Position numbers and translations under genes: made by a program
The notes under the pieces: generated by a model
The model's database searches: none
The model's input: the letters and a program-made list of their open reading frames with translations, nothing else
What the model was told of the DNA's origin: nothing
Origin: Cytidiella melzeri
Taxonomy: Eukaryota; Basidiomycota; Agaricomycetes; Polyporales; Irpicaceae
Direction: 5' to 3'
NCBI GenBank assembly: GCA_022592445.1
Contig: JABYQR010000678.1
Coordinates: forward strand, 1 to 12,476
Length of the DNA stretch: 12,476 nucleotides
Shown: positions 1 to 6,494 of the stretch, one piece after another
Layout: every line of letters begins with the position of its first letter
Position numbering within the stretch: position 1 is the stretch's first letter

Positions 1-78
1 AGATCCAAAACCCGCACCACAGCAGTAGTAACCGAATCAGCATCTGCACTCTCACCCGTTGCTCACCAAGCCACAATT

Positions 79-453
79 ATGTCTAGAAACCCATCTCCTG
101 CCCCCTCCGCCAGATGCCCTGAAGGATCCAAGAGCAATGGGAAGGGAAAGGACCCCAACCCCGATCCCAATGGTGAAGGTAGAGGTGGAGGAGGTGTCAA
201 TAGCAATGGTGATGGTGAAGATGACGGTAATGACGCCGAGGATGGTGGGAACCCAATTAAACAACTAACAGTGGCTATCACCAGAGCCCTGAGGAATAAC
301 TCGTTGGGAACCTCTGCCAAATTCCACGTTCCTGATTCCTTCAACGGCTCCGATCCCGCCAAACTCCAAAACTTCCTCACTCAGTGCGAAGTGTACTTCC
401 GCTTCAGCCCCTCCAAGTTCAACACTGTCATGGATGGCCTGACTAGCCCTTAA
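79..453 (+). pseudogene. Truncated gag of a separate Ty3/gypsy lineage (5' part only)
   Basis: This reads as the N-terminal part of a retrotransposon Gag polyprotein. After a low-complexity Gly/Asn/Asp-rich tail (about residues 15-58) comes the start of a capsid-like domain: FNGSDPAKLQNFLTQCEVYF at about residues 88-107, a signature I associate with fungal chromovirus Gag proteins. The frame is open back to base 1, so the true start may lie outside the window and ATG 79 is only the first in-window candidate. Homology seems to end near base 425 (after KFNT); the last codons to the stop at 451-453 are read from the LTR of the next element. No zinc knuckle or pol follows. It differs from the two other gag genes here, so it is probably the target into which element A inserted. 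It is a dead fragment. Confidence 0.6.
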
Positions 454-678
454 TTTTCGCAATTTACCTCTTGTTTTTATCTGTAAAACTCCGGGCTGCA
501 ACCCAGTTGCAACCTTCTCTGCATAAAACTCCCTTTTCACGTCTATCAAGGGCCCGTATCACGTGGCTTAGACGCTCCACATGGTCACATTACTTGCTAC
601 TACGTCACACTGGCATGTGACTTAGCTTAAGTAAGCCCACATGGCTACAAGCACATGGCTCAGCCCATATCTAGGGTT

Positions 679-686
679 TGACGTCA
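679..686. promoter_or_regulatory. Palindromic CRE-like site TGACGTCA in U3 of element A
   Basis: A perfect TGACGTCA palindrome about 250 bp upstream of the TATA box. This is the known consensus for CREB/ATF-type bZIP factors, which often mediate stress responses in fungi. Regulation of the element by such a factor is inference from the motif alone. Confidence 0.3.
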
Positions 687-935
687 TAGATACTGTTCAC
701 ATGGACTCGTTTTGTTCTTTCCCTGTTGTTCTCTTTATGGAAGGATGTTCTCACAGGGATGGGAATGGAATACAATAGTTGGTCTCCTTTTGGATAGATT
801 CTCTCACGAGTAGAGTTCTTGGCAAGGTCTAGACAATAGCTATTGTTCTCCTTTAGGTAGTTCTTTTGTTCTTCGTTCACACGGCTTCTTGCAAAGCCTG
901 CCCTCAACATGGTCCGTGCGCAGGTCCCTGAAGTC

Positions 936-943
936 TATATAAG
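936..943 (+). promoter_or_regulatory. TATA box of element A LTR
   Basis: TATATAAG lies about 400 bp upstream of ORF1 and 63 bp upstream of a splice donor, in the expected place for an LTR promoter reading rightwards. Transcription would start at roughly 960-970, marking the U3/R boundary. Confidence 0.6.
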
Positions 944-998
944 CAGCTGCATGTACGCTCCTAGCCCCCATCTCCACCTCTTGGTCCTTACTGGCTAG

Positions 999-1066
999 GT
1001 AAGCAAACCCCTCCTGTACTACATAGCTAGTAGTACCCAATACTAACTTGGTCTTTACTGGGCTAG
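999..1066 (+). other. Predicted 68-nt leader intron in the element A LTR
   Basis: The donor CTAG|GTAAGC, a perfect branch site TACTAAC (1041-1047) and the acceptor GGCTAG| form a typical fungal short intron, with the branch A 20 nt from the 3' end. The ~19 nt of exon before the donor (980-998) are repeated almost exactly as the last 20 nt of the intron (1047-1066). It lies in the transcribed R/U5 part of the LTR, before ORF1. Splicing is predicted, not shown. Confidence 0.55.
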
Positions 1067-1340
1067 ATACTTGTATAAAGTCTGATAGCTGGTGAGAGCA
1101 CTGTGCTACAAGCCTGCCACCACCTCCTCGTCGATATCCACTTCGTGTCCCTGATTGTCACGTCGAGCCCCGTCTCCGTGTCATTAAGTCGAGATTGTTG
1201 TGAAACCCTGGGTTCCCCCATTCCCACCGTTTAAAAAAGTTTATTCCTGTTTGACGAGTACGTCTCCGGTCTTTCCATACCGTTGAGCTACTACTTACAT
1301 TGTCCCTTTCTACCCCCTGCATTGTTCAGTACCTAAGGAC

Positions 1341-2060
1341 ATGCGCACCCGTTTTTCCAAGGACCTCTCTACGAACGAGCCTCAGCTCAAGAGGTGCCTC
1401 CCCCCATCTTTCCTCAACGCTCTTGCTGCCAAGCGTAAGAGTGGTCAACTCCATCACTGGTCTGACAAAAACCTCGTCAATGTCGCAAAGTATGTATCAA
1501 AGAAGCCGCCTGTCAAAGGCATCACCCTCACCGTCCCCTCTTACAAGGAAAATCGACAACTTCGCGCTTCTGCCCGAGCATACGGAGAACGAGCAGCCGA
1601 GGAACGTGCTCGAACTCTTGCTGAGCAACAGACTCACAAGCCGACTCTCGCTGAGCGGCTCACCAAGCTTCCTCCACCCACTCCCGCTCCCGCTGCACCC
1701 AAACCGGTATTGATAGACTTCAAGAAGTTATCACCGGTTGACCTCATCGGCATCTTCAGGCCGAAGCTTACCGCTGTCTGTACCCGCTTACAAGCTCTCA
1801 CAGAGCTTCAAGAACTTCTCAACTGCGCAGACCCCAACCACCGCCGTGCGCTATTCCACCTCGTCAACAAAGTCAATCGCTTCCTCAACCGACTTGACGA
1901 GGTTGCACCTGTCACAGCAGATCGCGAGTGGCAACTCCTGGACTGGGGTTGCAAAGCAATTGGGAAGATCTTGTTTAAGCAGCTTCACAAGAATGTTAGC
2001 AAAGTTCTTGCCCAGCTTAACGTAGTTAACAGAGATAGCTACTTCGACTGGATTAGATAG
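1341..2060 (+). CDS. ORF1 of element A: unrecognised retrotransposon protein encoded upstream of gag
   Basis: A 239-residue protein of unknown family. It is basic, Ala/Leu/Arg-rich and probably mostly helical. In order it shows a charged helical N-terminal half (about 35-108), a Pro-rich linker (109-121), a LIDF...PKLTA block (about 124-145) and a C-terminal block with REWQLLDWG at 195-203. A homologous ORF at 7584-8234 in element C matches it end to end and occupies the same place before gag, which argues that it is a real gene. ATG 1341 is chosen because it is the first ATG in frame and precedes all conserved blocks. It has no signal peptide, membrane segment, zinc knuckle or protease motif. 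The position before gag suggests a structural or RNA/particle-related role, but that is inference. It ends with TAG at a site matching the stop of the other copy. Confidence 0.75.
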   Translation: MRTRFSKDLSTNEPQLKRCLPPSFLNALAAKRKSGQLHHWSDKNLVNVAKYVSKKPPVKGITLTVPSYKENRQLRASARAYGERAAEERARTLAEQQTHKPTLAERLTKLPPPTPAPAAPKPVLIDFKKLSPVDLIGIFRPKLTAVCTRLQALTELQELLNCADPNHRRALFHLVNKVNRFLNRLDEVAPVTADREWQLLDWGCKAIGKILFKQLHKNVSKVLAQLNVVNRDSYFDWIR

Positions 2061-2061
2061 T

Positions 2062-2310
2062 CCAGAAGTTTTGCCCGCCACGTCTTCAGAACCTTTGACT
2101 TGCGATAATTGTATCCATTTCTTTGACCCTATCTCGGTCACAGACAACTAATTTCGAACCAACAAAGGATCATTCTACAAGTGTAATAACCAACCGTGCC
2201 CTAATCGATTAAATCAGTTAGACCCCACTGAAGCCATCAAACACGAGTATTACACAGAGACCTACTAACCGCCCTCCAAAGAGAATTGTCGTTTGATCAC
2301 TAAAGAAGAC
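2062..2310 (+). pseudogene. Cysteine-rich (zinc-ribbon-like) segment between ORF1 and gag, element A, broken
   Basis: Read in the gag frame, which is offset from ORF1, this interval encodes C-x2-C (2101-2112) and, after 23 residues, C-x4-C within CNNQPCPNR (2182-2199). The counterpart in element C (8235-8549) has the same pattern and the same QPCPNR, so the interval was once coding. Here it is interrupted by TAA at 2149-2151 and again at 2266-2268 and has no ATG of its own. C..C...C....C is a pattern typical of small zinc-binding ribbons; metal binding is inference. It may have been an N-terminal extension of Gag or a linker to ORF1. In element A it is probably not expressed. Confidence 0.5.
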
Positions 2311-3154
2311 ATGGATCCCAACCAGCCCACCGCCACCGCTGCCCCTGCTGCCCCTGCGGCCAACCTGAGCGCCCAAGACATCTTAAACATGTTTGGCGTC
2401 CTGACTCAAAGAATAGTTGACCTTACTAATCAGGTGGCTGCACTTGCTACCGCACAGATGCCAGCGGTTGCCGCTGCTACGCATACTTCTCGGGAAAGAA
2501 GCATTGTTGAAAAGCTGGTCTCCTTTAAGGGGAAAACATCGTCAGAAGCTAGGCTCTTCCGTCACGCGTTCATAGTCTGGGCGCAAAATCAAGGAAAAGT
2601 GTTCTTCCAGCAAGACGCACAAGGCCAGGTCTGGTTGGACAACAATGGCGCGAGGATCTTCAATCCTCACAAACTTATCACCAGTGCTCTGTTGTTCATG
2701 CAAGACGACACCGCTGACTGGGCTTGTCCTCACATTGAGGAGCTTGCAAACAGCAAACCAGCTTCTGGCAATAGCTAGGATACGTTTATAGAGGCCTTCA
2801 AAGCCAAATTTGAGCCTATTGACACTGTCATGGAGGCTAAAACAAATATTGCCAACATGAAGCAGGGCAATAAGACCTTCTCTGCCCAGGACTCGAAGCA
2901 CCCAGACGACCCGGTCTGCAACCACTGCGGTGGTACCGGTCACTGGGGGGCTGTTTGCCTGAAACGACTTCAAGGCGTCCCTAAGGGACAAAAAGTCGCT
3001 GCTACTTTGTTGACCTCGTCGACCACTACCCCGGCGAAGCAAGACACATCCAATGACAAGGATGCTAAGATTGCGGTGCTCAAGGACATCTTGGACATCC
3101 AGAAGAAGCAAATGGATGAAATGGCTGCTTGTCGCGGAGCGACTGCTGCTATGC
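2311..3154 (+). pseudogene. gag: Damaged gag of element A (nonsense codon and internal deletion)
   Basis: This is the Gag structural polyprotein of element A, homologous to the complete Gag at 8550-9806. The ATG at 2311 (MDPNQP) aligns with the start of that copy (MDSTNV). An Ala/Pro-rich head is followed by capsid sequence starting around VSFKGKTSSEARLF. TAG at 2776-2778 interrupts it where the other copy has Trp (GDWDDF), so a TGG to TAG change is likely. The frame continues after the stop as FIEAFKAKFEPID. Near 2887-2893 about 130-140 codons present in the other copy are missing in frame, removing the capsid C-terminus and the first zinc knuckle. The remaining knuckle, CNHCGGTGHWGAVC, is a perfect CX2CX4HX4C. 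The gene is cut off by the LTR of element B at 3155; codons after that point are LTR sequence. Confidence 0.75.
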
Positions 3155-3263
3155 TGATAACCCTAAAAAGGGAGTGGAGTAGAGAGGAAGGGGGTGGATC
3201 TCCAACGACGACAACGAGGTCAAAGTCGATGATGAGCAGGCAAGCAGGCACTGAGGCCGGATA

Positions 3264-3323
3264 CTGGCAGTGCAAATGACGAAGTTAATAAGGTATGATA
3301 CTAAGTTACATGCAGTAACTCAC
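3264..3323 (-). other. Predicted 60-nt leader intron in the element B LTR
   Basis: On the minus strand GCCAG|GTGAGT is a strong donor, ATTAAC a plausible branch site 21 nt from the end, and CTGCCAG| the acceptor. The 21 bp ending at the donor (3324-3344) are repeated exactly at the acceptor (3264-3284), so intron length equals the repeat period. Position relative to the TATA box (65 bp) is nearly the same as in element A. Confidence 0.45.
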
Positions 3324-3380
3324 CTGGCAGTGCAAATGACGAAGAGGTCAAGATGCAGAACCAGGGAGGGTAAGGGGTAC

Positions 3381-3388
3381 TATATATA
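3381..3388 (-). promoter_or_regulatory. TATA box of element B LTR
   Basis: TATATATA, preceded on the minus strand by CCCAG and followed by GTACCCC, is placed to drive leftward transcription starting at about 3350-3360. The TATA sequence itself is palindromic, but only the minus direction fits the polypurine tract and pol orientation. Confidence 0.55.
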
Positions 3389-3460
3389 CTGGGTCTGGGT
3401 GGTCTGTGCACCAGTTCCCACACTAGGGACTGGAGTAACTGTGGGACTGGAGTAACAATA

Positions 3461-3652
3461 GAACAATAAAGAACCAGGGTAACTGTCAAGGAACTGAGTA
3501 ACTGTCAAGGACCTGAGTAACTGTCAAGGACCTGAGTAACTGTCAAGGACCAGGGTACGTAGAACAATAATAGGATAAGAACAATAGAACAATAAGACCT
3601 GGGGGAATCCCTGGGGAATCCCCATCAATGGAAGAGGAACAATAGAACAATA
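3461..3652 (-). repeat. Six dispersed GAACAATA motifs in U3 of element B
   Basis: GAACAATA occurs at 3461, 3562, 3579, 3587, 3637 and 3645, twice as head-to-tail pairs (TATTGTTC on the coding strand). A 23-bp stretch with GGGGAATCCC copies lies between the pairs at about 3600-3622. TATTGTTC also occurs in the element A LTR near 840. The spacing suggests binding sites for a host factor; the factor is unknown. Confidence 0.7.
3481..3556 (-). repeat. Four 19-bp tandem repeats in U3 of element B
   Basis: The unit AACTGTCAAGGACCTGAGT occurs four times head to tail at 3481, 3500, 3519 and 3538, with only one to a few changes per unit. A related 15-bp unit containing GGACTGGAGTAAC is doubled just to the left at about 3428-3456. 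It sits 95-170 bp upstream of the TATA box, where enhancer repeats are common in LTRs. Confidence 0.85.
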
Positions 3653-3727
3653 GCCTAGGTTGATCTGGAACCGCTCCAGACTGAGTCTAGGGTTTGGGTC
3701 TGGACTATTGATAAATAAGGCAGGATG

Positions 3728-3752
3728 TCACGTGACCCGGGTTAGGGTTAGG
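3728..3752. promoter_or_regulatory. E-box palindrome next to a telomere-like TTAGGG doublet, element B U3
   Basis: TCACGTGA (3728-3735) is a perfect CACGTG palindrome recognised by bHLH factors, and GGGTTAGGGTTAGG (3739-3752) is two telomere-type units as bound by TTAGGG-binding (Tbf1-like) proteins. Both lie near the 5' end of U3. Function is inferred from the motifs only. Confidence 0.35.
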
Positions 3753-3861
3753 TCCGGTAACACTCCTAGCCGGAAAATAAGCGCTCTAGATAGGCGCCCA
3801 AGCTGTAAACTTGTGACATTGTTGGAAAAATCCGGTCTCTGTGGTACTATCCATGTCATTA

Positions 3862-3871
3862 CCCCCCTCCT
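3862..3871 (-). other. Polypurine tract of element B
   Basis: On the minus strand AGGAGGGGGG, followed by TAA and then the LTR start TGACATGG. It is the usual primer site for plus-strand DNA synthesis and fixes the 3' LTR boundary. It begins six bases after the pol stop codon. Confidence 0.75.
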
Positions 3872-3876
3872 AAAAT

Positions 3877-4128
3877 TCATCGCCTCGATGAACTAAGACC
3901 AGGGACTCTACCATCTGCCCACTCGAGGTCAGATGCAATAGCTTCTGTGATGTTCTCCAACGGTTTCCAAGGAATGGAGTCGAAGAGTGCTTTGGGTAAT
4001 TTCTGGGGTGCATTGGTATGTCTGGCGTGGAACTCTGCAATGCTCTCTTTCGCATTGGTCAGATTTACTGCAGGTTCCCACGTTACATCGCCTTCTCCAT
4101 AGCCTTTCCATTTGACTAGGTACTGCAT
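3877..4128 (-). CDS. Chromodomain tail of element B pol, separated by a frameshift
   Basis: This is the C-terminal end of the integrase/pol polyprotein. It holds a chromodomain core, with QYLVKWKGYG and then TWEP, preceded in the upstream frame by YEVEKIL. The aromatic residues of the methyl-lysine cage (Tyr of QYL, Trp of KWKG, Trp of TWEP) appear kept. Such domains are known in chromoviruses to steer insertion towards H3K9-methylated heterochromatin. The frame joins the main pol ORF around 4149-4150, where an AAA to AA loss would explain the shift, so the ATG at 4126-4128 is not a true start. It ends with TGA six bases before the polypurine tract. Confidence 0.75.
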   Translation of the reverse strand: MQYLVKWKGYGEGDVTWEPAVNLTNAKESIAEFHARHTNAPQKLPKALFDSIPWKPLENITEAIASDLEWADGRVPGLSSSRR

Positions 4129-6494
4129 TTGCTTCCGATAGATCCGACTTCTAGGATCTTCTCGACTTCATAGACTTGTTGATCATCTACTATGATTGGT
4201 GCTGGTGGTTCTGGTATGAGGCCGTTTACTTCGTTTCCTCTATACGGAGATAGCCGTTCAACGTTGATGTTGTCGTGAATACGATATCCGGATTTGAGTT
4301 TGATCCGATACGTATGTTCACCGGTTTTCTGAAGAACTGTGAATGGACCAAGCTGTCTAGGCCCTAGCTTGTCAGACTGCTGATGTACTTTGACGTTCTT
4401 GGAAGACAACCACACGAGGTCCCCTTCCTTGAAGACTGGAGTAGTTCTGCGGGTGTATGCGGAAGCTTCGGCCATCTTTTCCTTAGATAGACGCGAGGCA
4501 GCTTCAGCTTCTATCCGAACCTGTCTGAGTTTTTCTAGACGTGCATCTAGATTTGGCATTCGGCTGTGACGTCCGACTGGTATGGTGAAATCTGGTAGGT
4601 ACCCGTACATGACTTCAAACGGAGAGTGCTGCGTTGATGAGTTGACACGAGAGTTGATGGCGAATTCAGCCACTGGGATGTATTCGGCCCAATCATCTTG
4701 TCGTTGATCAACAAAGAGTCGTAGAATCTTTTCTACTTCTTGGTTGACTCTTTCCGTTTGACCGTTAGCCTGAGGATGATAGGCTGTAGTCATAGCGCCA
4801 GTGATGCCTAGTCGTTTATACAACGCTTGCATTACTCGGGCCGCAAACTGAGGTCCTCTATCAGATATGAACTGTCGGGGAATACCATGGAGCCTAAAGA
4901 CTTCTTTGATGTGGAGGTCGGCTATGCCGTCAGCTGTAACCGTAGACTGGGTCGGAATTACATGACTTTGTTTGCTATACAAGTCCGTGTATACTGCAAT
5001 CATGTCAAATCCGTTGCTTCGCGGAAGAGGTCCGACTAAGTCTACGCCAACCACCTGCCAGGGTCCATCTGGTACGTCGATGGGCTGTATCGGAACGGTA
5101 GGATGTTGCGCCGGTTTGGTTCGCTGACACTTGTCACATCCGAGTACGTACTGCTCTACAAAGGATGCCATGCGAGGCCACCAATAATGCCGTGTGACTA
5201 GTTCTAGGGTTGCATGTTTTCCCGGATGTCCTGCCGGTAATGCATCATGGCATCGTCGTACAATCTCCCTACGAACTTCACGATCCTTTGGAATGTACAG
5301 CTTCCCTTTGTAGTACACCAGTCCATTGTCTTCCTCCCACTCAAGTCCACCATCAGTCAACTTTCGGGGTCCATCCTTCCTGAGCTTGGCTAGTCCCTGG
5401 ACTACCTCTGCTTCTCGAATACTGATGTCTTTAATCCGTGACTCTAACGGATCAGATTCCGGGGTACTCGAGGTGGCTATTGTCTGGAAGTATTCAGGCT
5501 TCAGTACAACTTGTTCCTTGTTGTCTGATGCATCTAAAACTTCCAGGGTTCTGACCCGGGATAACGGGTCGCCTTGAGTGAGGGTTTTTCCGGGTTTGTG
5601 CGTTAAAACAAAATCAAACCGGCTCAGATACAAAGACCACCGAGCTTGTCGTCTGGACAGGTCTTGGGCGGTACGCCAATACTGCAAATTCTGATGATCT
5701 GTGATGATCTCGAAGGGCGCGGGTAGTCCTTCCAGATAATGACGCCAATCTTCGAGAGCTCTGATGATAGCGAGCATTTCTCGATCATAGATCTCATAGT
5801 TCCGTTCTGCTTCGGCCATAGACTGAGACCGAAACGCTACTGGATGCCACTGTCCATCCTCTAATTTCTGCAGTAGAACTCCTCCGGTTGCAAAGCCAGA
5901 CGCATCAACTTCAATACGTGTGGGACGATCGGGTTCCCATGTGACTAGAATAGGTTCCTGAGTGAATGCATCTTTGAGCATCTGAAAAGCGTTCTGCTGT
6001 GCTTCTCCCCACTTCCAAGGTTGGTCTTTCTTGGTGAGATCATGTAGGGGACGAGTATGCCGTGCAAAATCCTTGATGAAACGTCGGTAGAAGTTGGCAA
6101 ATCCAATGAAGCCGCGTACATCACGGAGGTTCTGTGGTACCGGCCAGTTGGTGATAGCTTCTATTTTACCCGAGTCCATACGGATCTTTCCGTTACCGAT
6201 GATTAGACCTAAGTACTCGACTTGTGACTGTTCAAATTCGCATTTCTCGGGGCGAAGGTACAGGTCATTGGCTTCAAGTCTTGCTAGTACTTCATGGACG
6301 AGTTTACGATGTTCCGTGATGTCTGAGCTGAAGATGAGGATGTCATCCAGGTACACAGAGACCTTTCCTTCCGCAATGAGATCAGCAAAGATGGAGTTCA
6401 TCATTGCTTGAAACGTGGCTGGAGAATTGGTCATGCCAAACAACATCACCTTAGGCTCAACAGCCCTCGGTTTGTCACAAATGCACCCTTCCAT
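4116..6494 (-). CDS. pol: Element B pol: reverse transcriptase palm end, RNase H, integrase
   Basis: This is the central part of the Ty3/gypsy Pol polyprotein (792 codons as an ORF; genuine similarity starts at about residue 14 after a frameshift). The RT active site is YLDDILIF (48-55). RNase H carries Asp197 (VDASG), Glu239 (REML), Asp266 (TDHQN) and Asp309 (GDPLSR). Integrase has the HHCC zinc site (His416, His423, Cys453, Cys456) and the catalytic triad Asp485, Asp545, Glu581 with the usual 35-residue spacing between the last two. A GDLVW...LGPRQLGPF...YRIKL domain follows and the protein ends in YEVEKIL, the start of the chromodomain. All catalytic residues are kept, so the enzyme was recently functional. 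It lies downstream of the protease/RT ORF at 6446-7522, separated by one frameshift near 6459, and continues into 3877-4128. Confidence 0.9.
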   Translation of the reverse strand: MEGCICDKPRAVEPKVMLFGMTNSPATFQAMMNSIFADLIAEGKVSVYLDDILIFSSDITEHRKLVHEVLARLEANDLYLRPEKCEFEQSQVEYLGLIIGNGKIRMDSGKIEAITNWPVPQNLRDVRGFIGFANFYRRFIKDFARHTRPLHDLTKKDQPWKWGEAQQNAFQMLKDAFTQEPILVTWEPDRPTRIEVDASGFATGGVLLQKLEDGQWHPVAFRSQSMAEAERNYEIYDREMLAIIRALEDWRHYLEGLPAPFEIITDHQNLQYWRTAQDLSRRQARWSLYLSRFDFVLTHKPGKTLTQGDPLSRVRTLEVLDASDNKEQVVLKPEYFQTIATSSTPESDPLESRIKDISIREAEVVQGLAKLRKDGPRKLTDGGLEWEEDNGLVYYKGKLYIPKDREVRREIVRRCHDALPAGHPGKHATLELVTRHYWWPRMASFVEQYVLGCDKCQRTKPAQHPTVPIQPIDVPDGPWQVVGVDLVGPLPRSNGFDMIAVYTDLYSKQSHVIPTQSTVTADGIADLHIKEVFRLHGIPRQFISDRGPQFAARVMQALYKRLGITGAMTTAYHPQANGQTERVNQEVEKILRLFVDQRQDDWAEYIPVAEFAINSRVNSSTQHSPFEVMYGYLPDFTIPVGRHSRMPNLDARLEKLRQVRIEAEAASRLSKEKMAEASAYTRRTTPVFKEGDLVWLSSKNVKVHQQSDKLGPRQLGPFTVLQKTGEHTYRIKLKSGYRIHDNINVERLSPYRGNEVNGLIPEPPAPIIVDDQQVYEVEKILEVGSIGSKCST

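Larger units (their letters stand above)
426..1110 (+). repeat. Putative 5' LTR of element A (right end uncertain)
   Basis: The stretch has no gene but holds a plus-strand promoter and leader. It begins with TG, as LTRs do, inside a broken gag, and has a TATA box at 936-943 and a short intron at 999-1066. U3 contains CACATGG repeats (for example 640-660) and CTATTGTTC-type motifs like those in element B's LTR. The right edge is not certain: ACA at 1108-1110 fits TGT...ACA termini, but TGGTGAGAGC at 1090 could also be a primer-binding site, which would end the LTR at 1089. The 3' LTR, which would settle it, is outside the preserved part. The remaining leader, about 1111-1340, shows nothing else I can name. 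Confidence 0.5.
426..3154 (+). mobile_element. Element A: Ty3/gypsy LTR retrotransposon, 5' half (LTR, ORF1, gag)
   Basis: A plus-strand element: promoter-bearing 5' LTR, leader with intron, ORF1, cysteine-rich remnant and damaged gag, cut off where the LTR of element B starts at 3155. No plus-strand pol or 3' LTR is present. The left boundary is placed at 426 because the capsid homology of the older gag stops there and the sequence TGTCATGGATGG resembles the start of element B's LTR on the other strand (TGACATGGATAG). The target duplication cannot be tested because the right end is missing. Confidence 0.6.
3155..3858 (-). repeat. 3' LTR of element B (about 704 bp)
   Basis: On the minus strand the LTR begins with TGACATGG immediately after the polypurine tract and is proposed to end with GGTTATCA, giving matched TGA...TCA termini. 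It contains, in transcription order, a TCACGTGA/TTAGGG block, GAACAATA motifs and 19-bp tandem repeats in U3, a TATA box at 3381-3388, and a leader intron at 3264-3323. The left edge at 3155 is inferred from the termini and from loss of gag similarity, since the 5' LTR is not present for comparison. Plus-strand bases 3150-3154 (TATGC) would be the target-site copy. Confidence 0.6.

Noticed and set aside
1090..1103. TGGTGAGAGCACTG as a primer-binding site for element A
   Set aside because: It starts with TGG as such sites do, but I cannot match it to a tRNA 3' end with confidence and the LTR before it would not end in CA.
1300..1713. A plus-strand ORF overlapping the start of ORF1
   Set aside because: Ser/Leu/Pro-rich shadow frame of ORF1 with no counterpart in element C.
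2542..3111. A 189-codon minus-strand ORF opposite gag of element A
   Set aside because: It is the antisense shadow of gag; its sequence has no motif and crosses the gag nonsense codon and deletion without any sign of its own conservation.
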